The notes: a model not told the origin generated them from the letters alone. Numbered from the stretch's first letter, positions 19,211 to 27,872 are shown. The stretch: 64,000 nucleotides of DNA from Actinoallomurus bryophytorum (GCF_006716425.1 NZ_VFOZ01000001.1:5642001-5706000), one strand, 5' to 3'. Numbers and translations are program-made.

Positions 19211-19379
19211 GCCTGAGCGCCCACCTCGATCATCCTGAGGCCACGTCCTGCTCGATGCGCTGCCGGGCCGCGTCGTGCCGCGTGGCGCTCGCTGGAAGGG
19301 GTTCGTCCGGAAAACTGAGACGACGGCCCCCGGTTCGGGTGGCCGCCGTCTCGTCGGTTATGAATTCGGCTCGCCTGGC

Positions 19380-19616
19380 CTACCGCTCTTCTTCTTCGGA
19401 GGGTGCGGTGGCAGGGGTCTCAAGCAGCCGGTCGGTCTCGTCGTGGATCTCTGCGCCTGCCGCGCGAAGCGGCTCGCCGTACTTACGGCCATGGTGGGCA
19501 CAGAACAGCAACTCGCCGCCGCCCGCGAGGACCGCGCGGACATAGGCCTGAGCACCGCAGCGGTCGCAGCGGTCTGCGGCCGTCAGCGGCTTGGTTGGGG
19601 CAAGAGCTCCAGTCAC
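19380..19616 (-). CDS. DUF7455-type small zinc-ribbon-like protein
   Basis: 78 residues. The core LTAADRCDRCGAQAYVRAVLAGGGELLFCAHHGRKY has a CxxC pair and a second C-x-H-H cluster suited to zinc binding. This conserved actinobacterial family is often encoded close to the principal sigma factor gene, as here. The GTG at 19616 (VTGALAPTKPL) is preceded by GAGGAAGG at ideal spacing; the longer frame to 19727 lacks that support. The C-terminus is acidic (TAPSEEEER). Function is unknown. Confidence 0.75.
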   Translation of the reverse strand: MTGALAPTKPLTAADRCDRCGAQAYVRAVLAGGGELLFCAHHGRKYGEPLRAAGAEIHDETDRLLETPATAPSEEEER

Positions 19617-19749
19617 GTCGCCTTCCTCGTCTCGGGGTCGGTCGCTTAGGACAACATCTAACCGGACGTGAGCGTTCCCATGCGGGTTCTGTGTACGCCG
19701 AGAGCGGAATAGCCCCGGAGGTGACAAACGTCACGCTAGCGGTCAATGT

Positions 19750-20814
19750 TCAGATTTGTTCCCACCGGAAAACGCGGATGGCGATGATCGTCGCGACGAG
19801 CGCGAATCCCAGCAGGATCCCCATCTGCGGAAGGACGGAGGCCGGTCCGGCACCCCGTGCCATGACCTTCAGCATGCCATCGTTGAGGTGGCGCAGAGGG
19901 AAGATCTCCGTAACGACACGCAGCCATCTTGGCGCCTGGTCGATGGGGAAGAACGACCCGCCGAGGAAGGCCATCGGCAGCACGACCATCTGGGTGACGG
20001 CCTGCGCGGTCTCCTGGGTCTTGGCCCACGCCCCGATCAGCATGCCGATCGCGAGGAACGCGAGCACCCCGCACAGCACCATCGGGATCGCCATCCACCA
20101 GTAATGGTCGAGCTTCAGCCCGAAGAACGGCAGCGTCGCCACCCCGATGAACAGCGCGGTCTGCACGAGCGCCGTACCCAGGCTGACCGCCACCCGTGCG
20201 GTGAACACCGTACGGATCGGAACCGGTGACAACCGCAGCCGGCGCAGGATGCCTTTGGTGCGCCATGTGACAAGTGTGGTGGACGCGCCGAACATGCCCG
20301 CCGCGGCGAGCGCCCAGCCGAGCAGGCCCGGGGTGATGTACTGGATCGCCTTGAGGGACTTGTCCTCGACCTGCTCCGCCTGGAGGCGATACTTCGGCGG
20401 CTGTCCGGAGGCCGCCTGATTGGCGGCCTGGACGAGCCCCTCGATCTGCCCCTGCGCGGTGCCGGCCTTCACCTGGTCGGCCGCCGAGAAGTGGATGACG
20501 ACCTGGCCGCCGCTCTGCTCGAGCGCGGCGTCGTAGTCGCCCTTCTTGACCTTCTCCAGCGCGGCGTTCCGGTCGCTGATCTTGGTGATCTTCAGCGACT
20601 TGTCGAAGCCGGCGCGTACGTCCGCCGGCATCTGGTCGACGACCTCCACCGAACCGATCTCCAGCATCGTCGACTTGGGCGTCGACTGCTTGGCGAACAG
20701 CCCGCCGATGATCAGCAGGAAGAGGAGCGGCAGCGCGATCGTGAAGAAGAGCGCGCCCTTGTCCCGTCGGAACCCGAGGAACATCGCACGGGCGAGGCTC
20801 TGAAAGCTGCTCAT
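19750..20814 (-). CDS. ABC-2 type transporter permease
   Basis: 354 residues. One N-terminal membrane helix (FFTIALPLLFLLIIGGLF) is followed by an extracytoplasmic region of about 150 residues and then five helices, including GTALVQTALFIGVATLPFF and MVVLPMAFLGGSFFPIDQAP, the typical DrrB/NatB-like ABC-2 layout. With the ATPase encoded just upstream it should form an exporter for a drug, lipid or ion. Its ATG overlaps the stop of the third of three coupled mini-ORFs (20811-20814), with GAAGGAGGG as ribosome-binding site. Confidence 0.88.
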   Translation of the reverse strand: MSSFQSLARAMFLGFRRDKGALFFTIALPLLFLLIIGGLFAKQSTPKSTMLEIGSVEVVDQMPADVRAGFDKSLKITKISDRNAALEKVKKGDYDAALEQSGGQVVIHFSAADQVKAGTAQGQIEGLVQAANQAASGQPPKYRLQAEQVEDKSLKAIQYITPGLLGWALAAAGMFGASTTLVTWRTKGILRRLRLSPVPIRTVFTARVAVSLGTALVQTALFIGVATLPFFGLKLDHYWWMAIPMVLCGVLAFLAIGMLIGAWAKTQETAQAVTQMVVLPMAFLGGSFFPIDQAPRWLRVVTEIFPLRHLNDGMLKVMARGAGPASVLPQMGILLGFALVATIIAIRVFRWEQI

Positions 20815-20882
20815 GAACCCTCCTTCGTCGGAGGAGTGATCGGGGCGCTGTGTTGACTGATTCGCTCGCTCCGCTCGCTCAT
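20811..20882 (-). CDS. Mini-ORF 3 in the ABC operon (23 codons plus stop)
   Basis: Reads MSERSER...SAPITPPTKEGS. The ATG overlaps the stop of mini-ORF 2 by ATGA and its own TGA overlaps the permease ATG by ATGA. A GAAGGAGGG sequence inside the 3' end of mini-ORF 2 gives a strong ribosome-binding site. It is a near-copy of mini-ORF 2. Whether the peptide matters or only its translation is unknown. Confidence 0.5.
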   Translation of the reverse strand: MSERSERISQHSAPITPPTKEGS

Positions 20883-20950
20883 GAGCCCTCCTTCGTCGGA
20901 GGGGTGATCGGGGCGCTGTGTTCGCCGGTTCGCTCGCTCCGCTCGTTCAC
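20879..20950 (-). CDS. Mini-ORF 2 in the ABC operon (23 codons plus stop)
   Basis: Starts GTG (20948-20950) overlapping the stop of mini-ORF 1 as GTGA, and ends TGA overlapping the ATG of mini-ORF 3. The product VNERSER...SAPITPPTKEGS differs from mini-ORF 3 mainly in the middle (TGEH versus ISQH). AAGGAGGG precedes the start. Confidence 0.5.
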   Translation of the reverse strand: MNERSERTGEHSAPITPPTKEGS

Positions 20951-21006
20951 GAGCCCTCCTTGTTCGTCGTGATCGGGACGCCGTGCTCATTGCCTCGCTC
21001 GCTCAT
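20947..21006 (-). CDS. Mini-ORF 1 in the ABC operon (19 codons plus stop)
   Basis: The ATG at 21004-21006 overlaps the ATPase stop as ATGA. The product MSERGNEHGVPITTNKEGS is a diverged, four-residue-shorter relative of mini-ORFs 2 and 3, sharing MSER, PIT and KEGS. It ends TGA, overlapped by the GTG of mini-ORF 2. Confidence 0.5.
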   Translation of the reverse strand: MSERGNEHGVPITTNKEGS

Positions 21007-21905
21007 GCCCGGTACTCCCGTCCGGTCAGGTCGAGGAAGACGTCCTCGAGCGTGGCGCCACGGATCTGCACGCCCTCCAGGGCGCCGCGGTCGGCGAGCG
21101 CCTTGACCACCTTGGGGGCGTCGTGCGTGGCGATGACCAGGGAGACCTCGTCGTCCGTCACCTCGTCGGCGCCCGGGAGCGTACGCGCGTCCTCGGCGCT
21201 GACCACACCGCTGGCCACGCTGACGCGGGCGGCGGCGTCCAGGTCGCGGACCAGCGTGGCGGGCGGCCCGCTGCGCAGGATCCGGCCATGGTCCATGATC
21301 GCGACGCGGTCGCAGAGGACCTCCGCCTCGTCCATGTAGTGCGTGGTCAGGACGATCGTGCGGCCGTCGGTGTTGATCGCCCGCAGTACGTCCCAGAGGT
21401 TGCGGCGCGCCTGCGGGTCGAGCGCCGCGGTCGGTTCGTCCAGGAATACCAGCTCCGGCTCGTGCACGAGCGCGCACGCGATGGACAGCCGCTGTGCCTG
21501 TCCGCCCGAAAGCTTCTCCACCTGGGTGTCGGCCTTGTCGGCCAGGCCCACGGTCTCCAGCATCTCGTCGGCCTTGCGGCTCGTCGCCCCGTACAGGGAG
21601 CCGAAGGTCCGTAGCTGCTCACGAGCGGTGAGACGCTCGAAGAAGGCCGACGACTGGAGCTGTACCCCCATCCTCGGCAACAGCGCGGCGTTGCGCGGCC
21701 AGGGGGACTGGCCGAAGACGGAGATCTCACCGCCGTCGGCCTCACGGAGACCCTCGATGATCTCCAGGGTGGTGGTCTTTCCGGCGCCGTTCGGGCCGAG
21801 AATGCCGAAGAACTCACCGTCTTCGACCGTAAGGGAGACGCCGTCTACGGCGTTCACGTCGCCATAGCGCTTACGCAGGTCTTTGGCGACAATCGTGTTG
21901 GACAT
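21003..21905 (-). CDS. ABC transporter ATP-binding protein (DrrA/NatA-like)
   Basis: 300 residues. Walker A is LGPNGAGKTTT, the signature motif is KLSGGQAQRLSIA, Walker B is PELVFLDEPTAALDP, and the switch histidine lies in VLTTHYMDEAE. The C-terminal 80 residues form the extra domain common in DrrA-type exporters and end LEDVFLDLTGREYRA. It powers the ABC-2 permease encoded downstream, but three coupled mini-ORFs intervene. The start is ATG at 21905; the parE gene is divergent about 165 bp away. Confidence 0.92.
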   Translation of the reverse strand: MSNTIVAKDLRKRYGDVNAVDGVSLTVEDGEFFGILGPNGAGKTTTLEIIEGLREADGGEISVFGQSPWPRNAALLPRMGVQLQSSAFFERLTAREQLRTFGSLYGATSRKADEMLETVGLADKADTQVEKLSGGQAQRLSIACALVHEPELVFLDEPTAALDPQARRNLWDVLRAINTDGRTIVLTTHYMDEAEVLCDRVAIMDHGRILRSGPPATLVRDLDAAARVSVASGVVSAEDARTLPGADEVTDDEVSLVIATHDAPKVVKALADRGALEGVQIRGATLEDVFLDLTGREYRA

Positions 21906-22071
21906 GGCAGGACCATATGGGTGTGATGTGACGCAGAGCCACCGCTAATAGGTGGACTTGCACAATCTGCAACCCAGGGTGGAGGACAGGCAGAACGGCG
22001 CGCCGGTCGGCTACTGTCGGCGCTGCCGGGTAGCCTGCTGCCGCACGTCCTACCCCCGAGGAGCAAAGCCG

Positions 22072-24165
22072 TTGACCGCCGCCACTATCACCGCCGAGGA
22101 CCCGCACGGTTACACCGCGCGGCACCTTTCGGTGCTCGAAGGTCTGGAGGCCGTACGCAAGCGGCCCGGAATGTACATCGGGTCGACCGACAGCCGCGGT
22201 CTCATGCACTGCCTCTGGGAGATCATCGACAACTCCGTCGACGAGGCTCTCGGCGGGCACTGCTCGCGCATCGAGGTCGCCCTGCACGCGGACGGCTCGA
22301 TGGAGGTCGGCGACGACGGGCGCGGGATCCCGGTCGACGCCGAGCCCAAGACCGGCCTGACCGGCGTCGAGCTGGTGATGACGCGGCTGCACGCGGGCGG
22401 CAAGTTCGGCGGCATCTCCTACACCGCGTCCGGAGGCCTGCACGGCGTCGGCGCTTCGGTGGTCAACGCCCTGTCCGTACGCCTCGACGTCGAGGTCGAC
22501 CGTGACGGGCACACGCACGTGATGAGCTTCAAGCGCGGACTCCCCGGCGACTTCGCCGGCGACGGACCGGACGCGAAGTTCACCAAAAAGCCGGCCAAGC
22601 AGCGCGGGCTCCACCAGTCCAAGCGAGTCGCCAAGCGCATCACCGGCACGCGTGTCCGCTTCTGGCCCGACCGGCAGATCTTCCTCAAAGAAGCCACGAT
22701 CGGCGACGAGGCCGTCGTCGACCGGATGCGCCAGACGGCGTTCCTGGTGCCCGGCCTCACCATCGCCGTACGCGACGAGCGCGGTGAGGAGCTCGTCGAG
22801 CACGAGTTCCGCTTCGACGGCGGCATCAGCGAGTTCTGTGACCACCTCGCGTCCGACCAGCCGGTCTCCGAGGTGCTGCGGCTGCAGGGCCGCGGGCACT
22901 TCACCGAGACCGTCCCGGTCCTGGACGACCAGGGCCACCTCACGCCGACCGACGTCGAACGCGACATCGACGTCGACGTCGCGCTGCGCTGGGGCGCCGG
23001 CTACGACACGATCACCAAGTCGTTCGTCAACGTGATCGCCACGCCCAAGCACGGCACCCACGTCACCGGGTTCGACCGTGCCCTGGTCAAGGTGCTCAAC
23101 GACCAGCTCCGCGCGACCAAGCTGCTGAAAAACGGCGACGACCCGATCATCAAGGACGACATCCTCGAGGGCCTCACCGCCGTCGTGACGGTCCGCCTGC
23201 CGGAGCCGCAGTTCGAGGGGCAGACCAAGGAGGTGCTGGGCACCTCGGCGGCGACCCGGATCGTCTCCCAGGTGATCGGGCGCGAGCTCAAAGAGGCGTT
23301 CGACAACCCCAAGCGCGGTCAGAAGCAGCCGATGCGGTCCGTGCTCGAAAAGGTCGTCTCGGCCTCCAAGGCCCGCATCGCCGCCCGCCAGCAGCGCGAG
23401 AACCAACGCCGTAAGAGCGCGCTGGAAAACTCCGCCCTGCCGGCCAAGCTGGTCGACTGCCGCACCGCCGACGACCGCAGCGAGCTGTTCATCGTCGAGG
23501 GCGACTCCGCCCTCGGCACCGCCAAGCTCGCGCGTAACTCCGAGTTCCAGGCCCTGCTGCCGATCCGCGGCAAGATCTTGAACGTGCAGAAGGCGTCCGT
23601 CGCCGACATGCTGAAAAACGTCGAGTGCGCCTCGATCATCCAGGTGCTGGGCGCGGGCTCCGGCCGCACCTTCGACCTCGACGCCGTACGCTACGGCCGC
23701 ATCGTCTTGATGGCCGACGCCGACGTCGACGGCGCCCACATCCGCTGCCTGCTACTGACCCTGCTCCACCGCTACATGCGCCCGATGCTCGACGCGGGCC
23801 GCGTCTTCGCCGCCGTGCCCCCACTGCACCGCATCGAGCTGACCAAGCCGAAAAAGGGCCAGGACAAGCACATCTACACCTACTCCGACGCCGAGCTGCG
23901 CAAAAAGCTCGTGGAGTTCGAACGCCGCGGAGTCCGCTGGAAGGAGCCCATCCAGCGCTACAAGGGCCTGGGCGAAATGGACGCAGACCAGCTCGCCGAG
24001 ACGACGATGGACCCACGCCACCGCATGCTGCGCCGTATCCGCATCGAGGACGCCCAGGAGGCCGAGGGCATCTTCAACCTCCTGATGGGCTCCGAGGTCG
24101 GCCCCCGCCGCGAATTCATCTCCAGCGGCGCCTCCGAACTGGACGACTCCCGCATCGACATCTGA
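22072..24165 (+). CDS. parE: DNA topoisomerase IV subunit B (GyrB-type)
   Basis: 697 residues. The GHKL ATPase motifs are EIIDNSVDEAL, VGDDGRGIPVD and GGLHGVGASVVNALS; the TOPRIM domain shows FIVEGDSALG and LMADADVDGAHIRCLL; the end is the conserved QRYKGLGEMDADQLAETTMDP block. The sequence starts with a short TITAEDPHGYTARHLSVLEG lead typical of the actinobacterial second type II topoisomerase rather than gyrase. The TTG start at 22072 is supported by GAGGAG upstream; the frame to 21952 is not. With ParC it decatenates or relaxes DNA. parC is encoded convergently 5 kb away. Confidence 0.9.
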   Translation: MTAATITAEDPHGYTARHLSVLEGLEAVRKRPGMYIGSTDSRGLMHCLWEIIDNSVDEALGGHCSRIEVALHADGSMEVGDDGRGIPVDAEPKTGLTGVELVMTRLHAGGKFGGISYTASGGLHGVGASVVNALSVRLDVEVDRDGHTHVMSFKRGLPGDFAGDGPDAKFTKKPAKQRGLHQSKRVAKRITGTRVRFWPDRQIFLKEATIGDEAVVDRMRQTAFLVPGLTIAVRDERGEELVEHEFRFDGGISEFCDHLASDQPVSEVLRLQGRGHFTETVPVLDDQGHLTPTDVERDIDVDVALRWGAGYDTITKSFVNVIATPKHGTHVTGFDRALVKVLNDQLRATKLLKNGDDPIIKDDILEGLTAVVTVRLPEPQFEGQTKEVLGTSAATRIVSQVIGRELKEAFDNPKRGQKQPMRSVLEKVVSASKARIAARQQRENQRRKSALENSALPAKLVDCRTADDRSELFIVEGDSALGTAKLARNSEFQALLPIRGKILNVQKASVADMLKNVECASIIQVLGAGSGRTFDLDAVRYGRIVLMADADVDGAHIRCLLLTLLHRYMRPMLDAGRVFAAVPPLHRIELTKPKKGQDKHIYTYSDAELRKKLVEFERRGVRWKEPIQRYKGLGEMDADQLAETTMDPRHRMLRRIRIEDAQEAEGIFNLLMGSEVGPRREFISSGASELDDSRIDI

Positions 24166-24200
24166 CCAAGCCTCACCACGGGCCGACCCTTGACCGGGTA

Positions 24201-24564
24201 GGCTCCCCACCTTGGGCTCCCCACCTTGGGCTCCCCACCTTGGGCTCCCCACCTTGGGCTCCCCACCTTGGGCTCCCCACCTTGGGCTCCCCACCTTGGG
24301 CTCCCCACCTTGGGCTCCCCACCTTGGGCTCCCCACCTTGGGCTCCCCACCTTGGGCTCCCCACCTTGGGCTCCCCACCTTGGGCTCCCCACCTTGGGCT
24401 CCCCACCTTGGGCTCCCCACCTTGGGCTCCCCACCTTGGGCTCCCCACCTTGGGCTCCCCACCTTGGGCTCCCCACCTTGGGCTCCCCACCTTGGGCTCC
24501 CCACCTTGGGCTCCCCACCTTGGGCTCCCCACCTTGGGCTCCCCACCTTGGGCTCCCCACCTTG
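24201..24564. repeat. Minisatellite: 26 perfect copies of a 14-bp unit
   Basis: The unit GGCTCCCCACCTTG is repeated exactly 26 times (364 bp) with no mismatch, starting 36 bp after the parE stop. Because 14 is not a multiple of 3, all six frames stay open across it, giving spurious long reading frames. A hairpin follows at 24573-24588. Confidence 0.97.
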
Positions 24565-24572
24565 GGCGTCCG

Positions 24573-24588
24573 TCCACCCTCGGGTGGA
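24573..24588 (+). terminator. Hairpin after the minisatellite, possible parE terminator
   Basis: TCCACCC and GGGTGGA pair around a 2-nt loop, with no T run. It is the first clear stem-loop after parE, but lies beyond the 364-bp array, so assignment as a terminator is tentative. Confidence 0.3.
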
Positions 24589-24650
24589 GGGGTGGAAGCT
24601 CCATCCTCGCGCCGATCCGGACGAGCCCGGCGATTCCTAGTGTCGTCGTC

Positions 24651-25127
24651 ATGCATGAAGCTCTCACCGGTCTGATCGTCGCCGCCGTCATCGTGTTCGT
24701 CATCGCGCGCCGTTTCACGAGGCGGCGGGTCGACGAGCGGAGGCTGCTGGTGATCCCGCTCGTCATCGGGGGCATCGGGATCGCCCAGGGCGGAGCGGTC
24801 GATCCCCACCACGCCGCGCTGAGCGCGGGCCTGCTGGCCGCCGAGATCGTCGCCGCACTGCTGCTGGGCCTCGGCCTGGGCGCGACCATGCACATCTGGC
24901 GCGAGCCGTCCGGCGGCCTGTGGAGCCGGGGGACCTGGGCCACCTTCGGGATCTTCCTGGCGTCGATCGCCGTACGCAGCGGTCTGTTCGGGGCGGGGTA
25001 CGCGGCAGGGGTCAGGCCCGGCAGCGGGGCGATCTTGATCTCCGTCGCGGCCTGGCTGCTCGCACAGAACGCGGTGATCGCCTGGCGGTCCCGTGAACTC
25101 CAGACCCGGGTTAGCGTTCAACCGTGA
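24651..25127 (+). CDS. Small integral membrane protein of unknown function
   Basis: 158 residues with four or five hydrophobic segments (LTGLIVAAVIVFVIARRF, LLVIPLVIGGIGIAQGG, LLAAEIVAALLLGLGLGATM, TFGIFLASIAVRSGLF, ILISVAAWLLAQNAVIAW). The layout resembles CcdC-like/DUF1453 proteins, but I see no diagnostic residue. It precedes a sensor kinase gene on the same strand by about 130 bp and could be part of the same operon and sensing system. The ATG at 24651 is the first in the membrane frame and clear of the minisatellite. Confidence 0.7.
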   Translation: MHEALTGLIVAAVIVFVIARRFTRRRVDERRLLVIPLVIGGIGIAQGGAVDPHHAALSAGLLAAEIVAALLLGLGLGATMHIWREPSGGLWSRGTWATFGIFLASIAVRSGLFGAGYAAGVRPGSGAILISVAAWLLAQNAVIAWRSRELQTRVSVQP

Positions 25128-25257
25128 TGACAGAGCCGCGCCGCGTACCGGCCGGAGGATCGGTACGCGAACGGAGAGATCCTTCGGCCGCGGACCGGCC
25201 CCTCCCTGCCGCTCGGCGGAGTCGCGGGCGGTCGGCACGAGATGGTGTTCGTCCGTG

Positions 25258-26427
25258 ATGGCAGAGCTGCGAGGCTGGCTGGCCCGCGATCGGCGCTGGC
25301 CGGCGGTCGTACCCGCCCTGCTTCTCCGGAGGGACGGGCCGCACCTACGGGTCGGCGTCCTCATCGCGGCGAGTCTCTGGTTCGCGTACGCGATGTTGCG
25401 CACGGACGTCCACCCCGGCCGGCCCCACCTCGGCCTGTACGGTCGCGACCTCGCGCTCACCGGCACGGTCGCCGTCGCGGTCGCCTGTTTCGTGATCGGC
25501 ATGATCGTGAGCCGGCGCGGGTACGCGCTGGGCCCTCTGCTCCTGGTCGCCGGTGCCGGCATCGGCGTCGCGCTCTACGCCTACGTGCCCGACCGGCCGG
25601 GCAGCGCGCTCATCTTCGCCTGTACGGGCTACGCGGGTGCGATCCGGCCGTTGCTCCGGTCCGGCGCGGTGGCGATGGTCGGTTCGGTCGGGATGCTGGT
25701 CGTCATCGCTGTTCAGGGGCGTCCGGCAGGGGAGCTGTGGACGATCGTCGGCATGCTCGGCATGTACGCCGGAATCCGTGCGGGCATGACCCGCGAGGCG
25801 GCACGGCTGACCGAGCAGCAGAACCTGGTGCTGGCCGAGCGCTCCCGCATCGCCCGCGAGATCCACGACATCCTCGCCCACTCCCTGTCCGCCCAGCTGG
25901 TCCACCTCGAAGGTGCCCGGCTGCTGATGGTGAGCGGACGGACCGACGAGGCACTCGACCGGGTCGAACGCGCCCGAGGGCTGGCCCGCAGCGGCCTCGA
26001 GGAGACCCGCCGGGCACTCGCCACTCTCCGCGGCGACATCCCGCCGATGGACGAGGTGCTGCGCGAGCTGGCCGACGAGCACCGGCTTCTCGCGGACGCG
26101 GCCTGCGAGGTGACGATCGCGGGGAAGCCGCAGGACCTGACCGCCAGGGCCGTGCTCGCCGTGATCCGTACGGCCCAGGAGGCGCTGACCAACGTCCGCA
26201 AGCACGCTCCGGGTGCCGACGTGGCGATCGTGCTGCGGTACGAGCCCGAGTGGTGCGAGCTGGAGGTCACCGACTCCGGCGGGAGGAAGGAACCCGGCCC
26301 GCTCGCCACGAGCGGCGGAGGATACGGTCTGGTCGGGATGCGCGAGCGCGCCGAGCTGATCGGCGGCACGCTCGAAGCCGGCCCGGCGGGAGAGGGATTC
26401 AGCGTGCTGCTGAGGGTGCCACTTTGA
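25258..26427 (+). CDS. NarL-family sensor histidine kinase
   Basis: 389 residues. Four to six N-terminal membrane helices are followed by a HisKA_3 domain with the phosphoacceptor in AREIHDILAHSLSAQLVHLE and a compact HATPase domain (VIRTAQEALTNVRKHAPGA, GGGYGLVGMRERAELIGG). There is no large extracellular sensor, so it probably senses a membrane signal. The ATG at 25258 (or the adjacent GTG 25255) begins the coding-like sequence. The stop overlaps the TTG start of the response regulator, so the pair is coupled. Confidence 0.88.
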   Translation: MAELRGWLARDRRWPAVVPALLLRRDGPHLRVGVLIAASLWFAYAMLRTDVHPGRPHLGLYGRDLALTGTVAVAVACFVIGMIVSRRGYALGPLLLVAGAGIGVALYAYVPDRPGSALIFACTGYAGAIRPLLRSGAVAMVGSVGMLVVIAVQGRPAGELWTIVGMLGMYAGIRAGMTREAARLTEQQNLVLAERSRIAREIHDILAHSLSAQLVHLEGARLLMVSGRTDEALDRVERARGLARSGLEETRRALATLRGDIPPMDEVLRELADEHRLLADAACEVTIAGKPQDLTARAVLAVIRTAQEALTNVRKHAPGADVAIVLRYEPEWCELEVTDSGGRKEPGPLATSGGGYGLVGMRERAELIGGTLEAGPAGEGFSVLLRVPL

Positions 26428-27080
26428 CGCGCGTACTGGTGGTGGACGACCAGACCGTCGTCCGCGACGGCCTGGTGCTGCTGCTGGGACTGCTGCCCGG
26501 CCTGGAGGTGGTCGGCTCCGCGAGCGACGGTGAGGAGGCCGTACGTCTCGTGTCCGAGAGCAACCCGGACGTCGTACTCATGGACCTCCGCATGCCACGC
26601 GTGGACGGCGTCGAGGCCACCCGCCGCATCAAGGCCGAACATCCGTCGGTCCAGATCGTCGTCCTCACCACCTTCAGCGACGACGAGTCCGTCTTCGCCG
26701 CCCTCCAGGCCGGCGCACGCGGCTACCTGACCAAGGACGCGGGCGCCGAGGAGATAGCCCGAGCGATAGACGCGGTACGCGACGGAGACGCCCAACTCGA
26801 CCCGTCGGTCCAGCGACGCCTGGTGGACGCCCTGGCCACGGGCGCCCAGCCGTCCCGCCGCCGACGCGCCGACCTCCCCGACGGCCTCACCCAACGCGAG
26901 GTGGAGGTCCTGACCCTGATCGCGTCGGGCCACTCGAACGCCGAGATCGCCCGCGAGCTGTTCATCAGCGAGGCGACGGTGAAGACGCACATCAACAACC
27001 TGTTCGCCAAGGCGGGCCTGCGCGACCGCGCCCAAGCGGTCACGTACGCGTACCGCAAGGGCCTGGCAGACCTGGGCTGA
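26424..27080 (+). CDS. NarL/LuxR-family response regulator
   Basis: 218 residues. The receiver domain has the acidic pocket VLVVDDQ, phosphoacceptor D in DVVLMDLRMPRVDG, and the K in LTKDAG. The C-terminal LuxR HTH reads LTQREVEVLTLIASGHSNAEIARELFISEATVKTHINNLFAKAG. TTG at 26424 overlaps the kinase stop (TTGA), and the receiver domain starts exactly there. It is the cognate partner of the kinase upstream. No target site could be assigned. Confidence 0.9.
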   Translation: MTRVLVVDDQTVVRDGLVLLLGLLPGLEVVGSASDGEEAVRLVSESNPDVVLMDLRMPRVDGVEATRRIKAEHPSVQIVVLTTFSDDESVFAALQAGARGYLTKDAGAEEIARAIDAVRDGDAQLDPSVQRRLVDALATGAQPSRRRRADLPDGLTQREVEVLTLIASGHSNAEIARELFISEATVKTHINNLFAKAGLRDRAQAVTYAYRKGLADLG

Positions 27081-27129
27081 TTCACCTCCCCGCCTGACGT
27101 CTGTACTCGCCGGAAGTCCCGCTTTGGCC

Positions 27130-27595
27130 TCCGGCCCCGGCCCGGCTCAGGACCCTGCCCTGTCCCCGGCCTTGGCCTTGTCCCCGCCCCTGGCCCCAGC
27201 CCTGCCCCGGTCCCGGCCCTGGCCCGGGTCCCGCCCCTGGCCCCGCTCCCGGCCCTGCCCCGGGTCCCGCCCCTGGCCCCGCTCCCGGCCCTGGCCTCGG
27301 TCCTGTCCCGGCCCTGGCTCTGTCCCCGGTCCCGGTCCCGGTCCCGGCCCTGGCCCTGTCCCCGGTCCTGGCCCTGGCCCCGGTCCCGGCCCTGGCCCCG
27401 GTCCTGGCCCTGTCCCCGGTCCCGGCCCTGGCCCCGGTCCCGGCCCTGGCCCTGTCCCCGGTCCTGGCCCTGGCCCCGGTCCCGGCCCTGGCCCCGGTCC
27501 CGGCCCTGGCCCCGGCCCCGGCCCCGGCCCCGGCCCTGGCTCTGTCTCCGCCCCTGGCCCTGGCCCTGGCCTCGGTCCCGGCCGCGTCGCGCCCG
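27130..27595. repeat. Hexanucleotide-type CC(C/T)GG(C/T) low-complexity array
   Basis: About 460 bp made of hexamers such as CCCGGT, CCCGGC and CCTGGC in varied order, starting with larger degenerate units and becoming more regular from about 27310. Translations are Pro-Gly runs on one strand and Gly/Ala/Arg runs on the other; I treat them as non-coding. It follows the response regulator stop by about 50 bp. Confidence 0.9.
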
Positions 27596-27676
27596 ACTGG
27601 ATGCGATGACCGTTGATCACGCCGGTCGCGCATATATGCCAACGGCGCCTCTTCGGCCCGTAGCTCTCATGCCCCC

Positions 27677-27845
27677 AGGGCCTCATCCGAAGTCCCGCTG
27701 TCCTACTGAGCGGCGCCCAGGCGGCGCCTCGCCGCGTTGCCGCCGGTCGCCGGCCGGCACCAGGCCGACTCCCTCCTCCGCCTTGCGGCGCGCCGCCTGG
27801 ACGCCACTCGCTACGGATGGAGACTTCGAGACAGTCCTGGCCCTC
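27677..27845. repeat. Copy 1 of a dispersed element with inverted ends
   Basis: Starts AGGGCCTCATCCGAAGTC and ends with GACTTCGAGACAGTCCTGG then CCCT, so the two ends are imperfectly inverted. Related ends occur at 45420, 53624-53968 and 60435-60494. The interior is GC-rich with no gene. It lies between two minisatellite arrays. Confidence 0.55.
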
Positions 27846-27872
27846 AGCGCCAGATCCCGGTCCTACCCCCGC

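Larger units (their letters stand above)
20811..21006 (-). repeat. Tandem 68-bp repeat carrying overlapping mini-ORFs
   Basis: Two near-identical copies and a third diverged, shorter copy are arranged with 68-bp period (starts of the stop codons at 20811, 20879 and 20947). Each copy holds AAGGAGGG, a start codon and a short frame beginning M/V-S/N-E-R. Because 68 is not a multiple of 3, each copy is in a different frame from the last. Confidence 0.85.

Noticed and set aside
21871-23739. A 622-residue minus-strand frame opposite parE
   Set aside because: Antisense shadow; parE motifs are unambiguous on the plus strand.
24201-24564. CRISPR array
   Set aside because: Units are 14 bp, contiguous and without spacers, so it is a minisatellite.
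23958-25562. A 534-residue minus-strand frame crossing the parE minisatellite
   Set aside because: It is antisense to parE, the membrane protein gene and the kinase lead, and is open only because the 14-bp array lacks stops.
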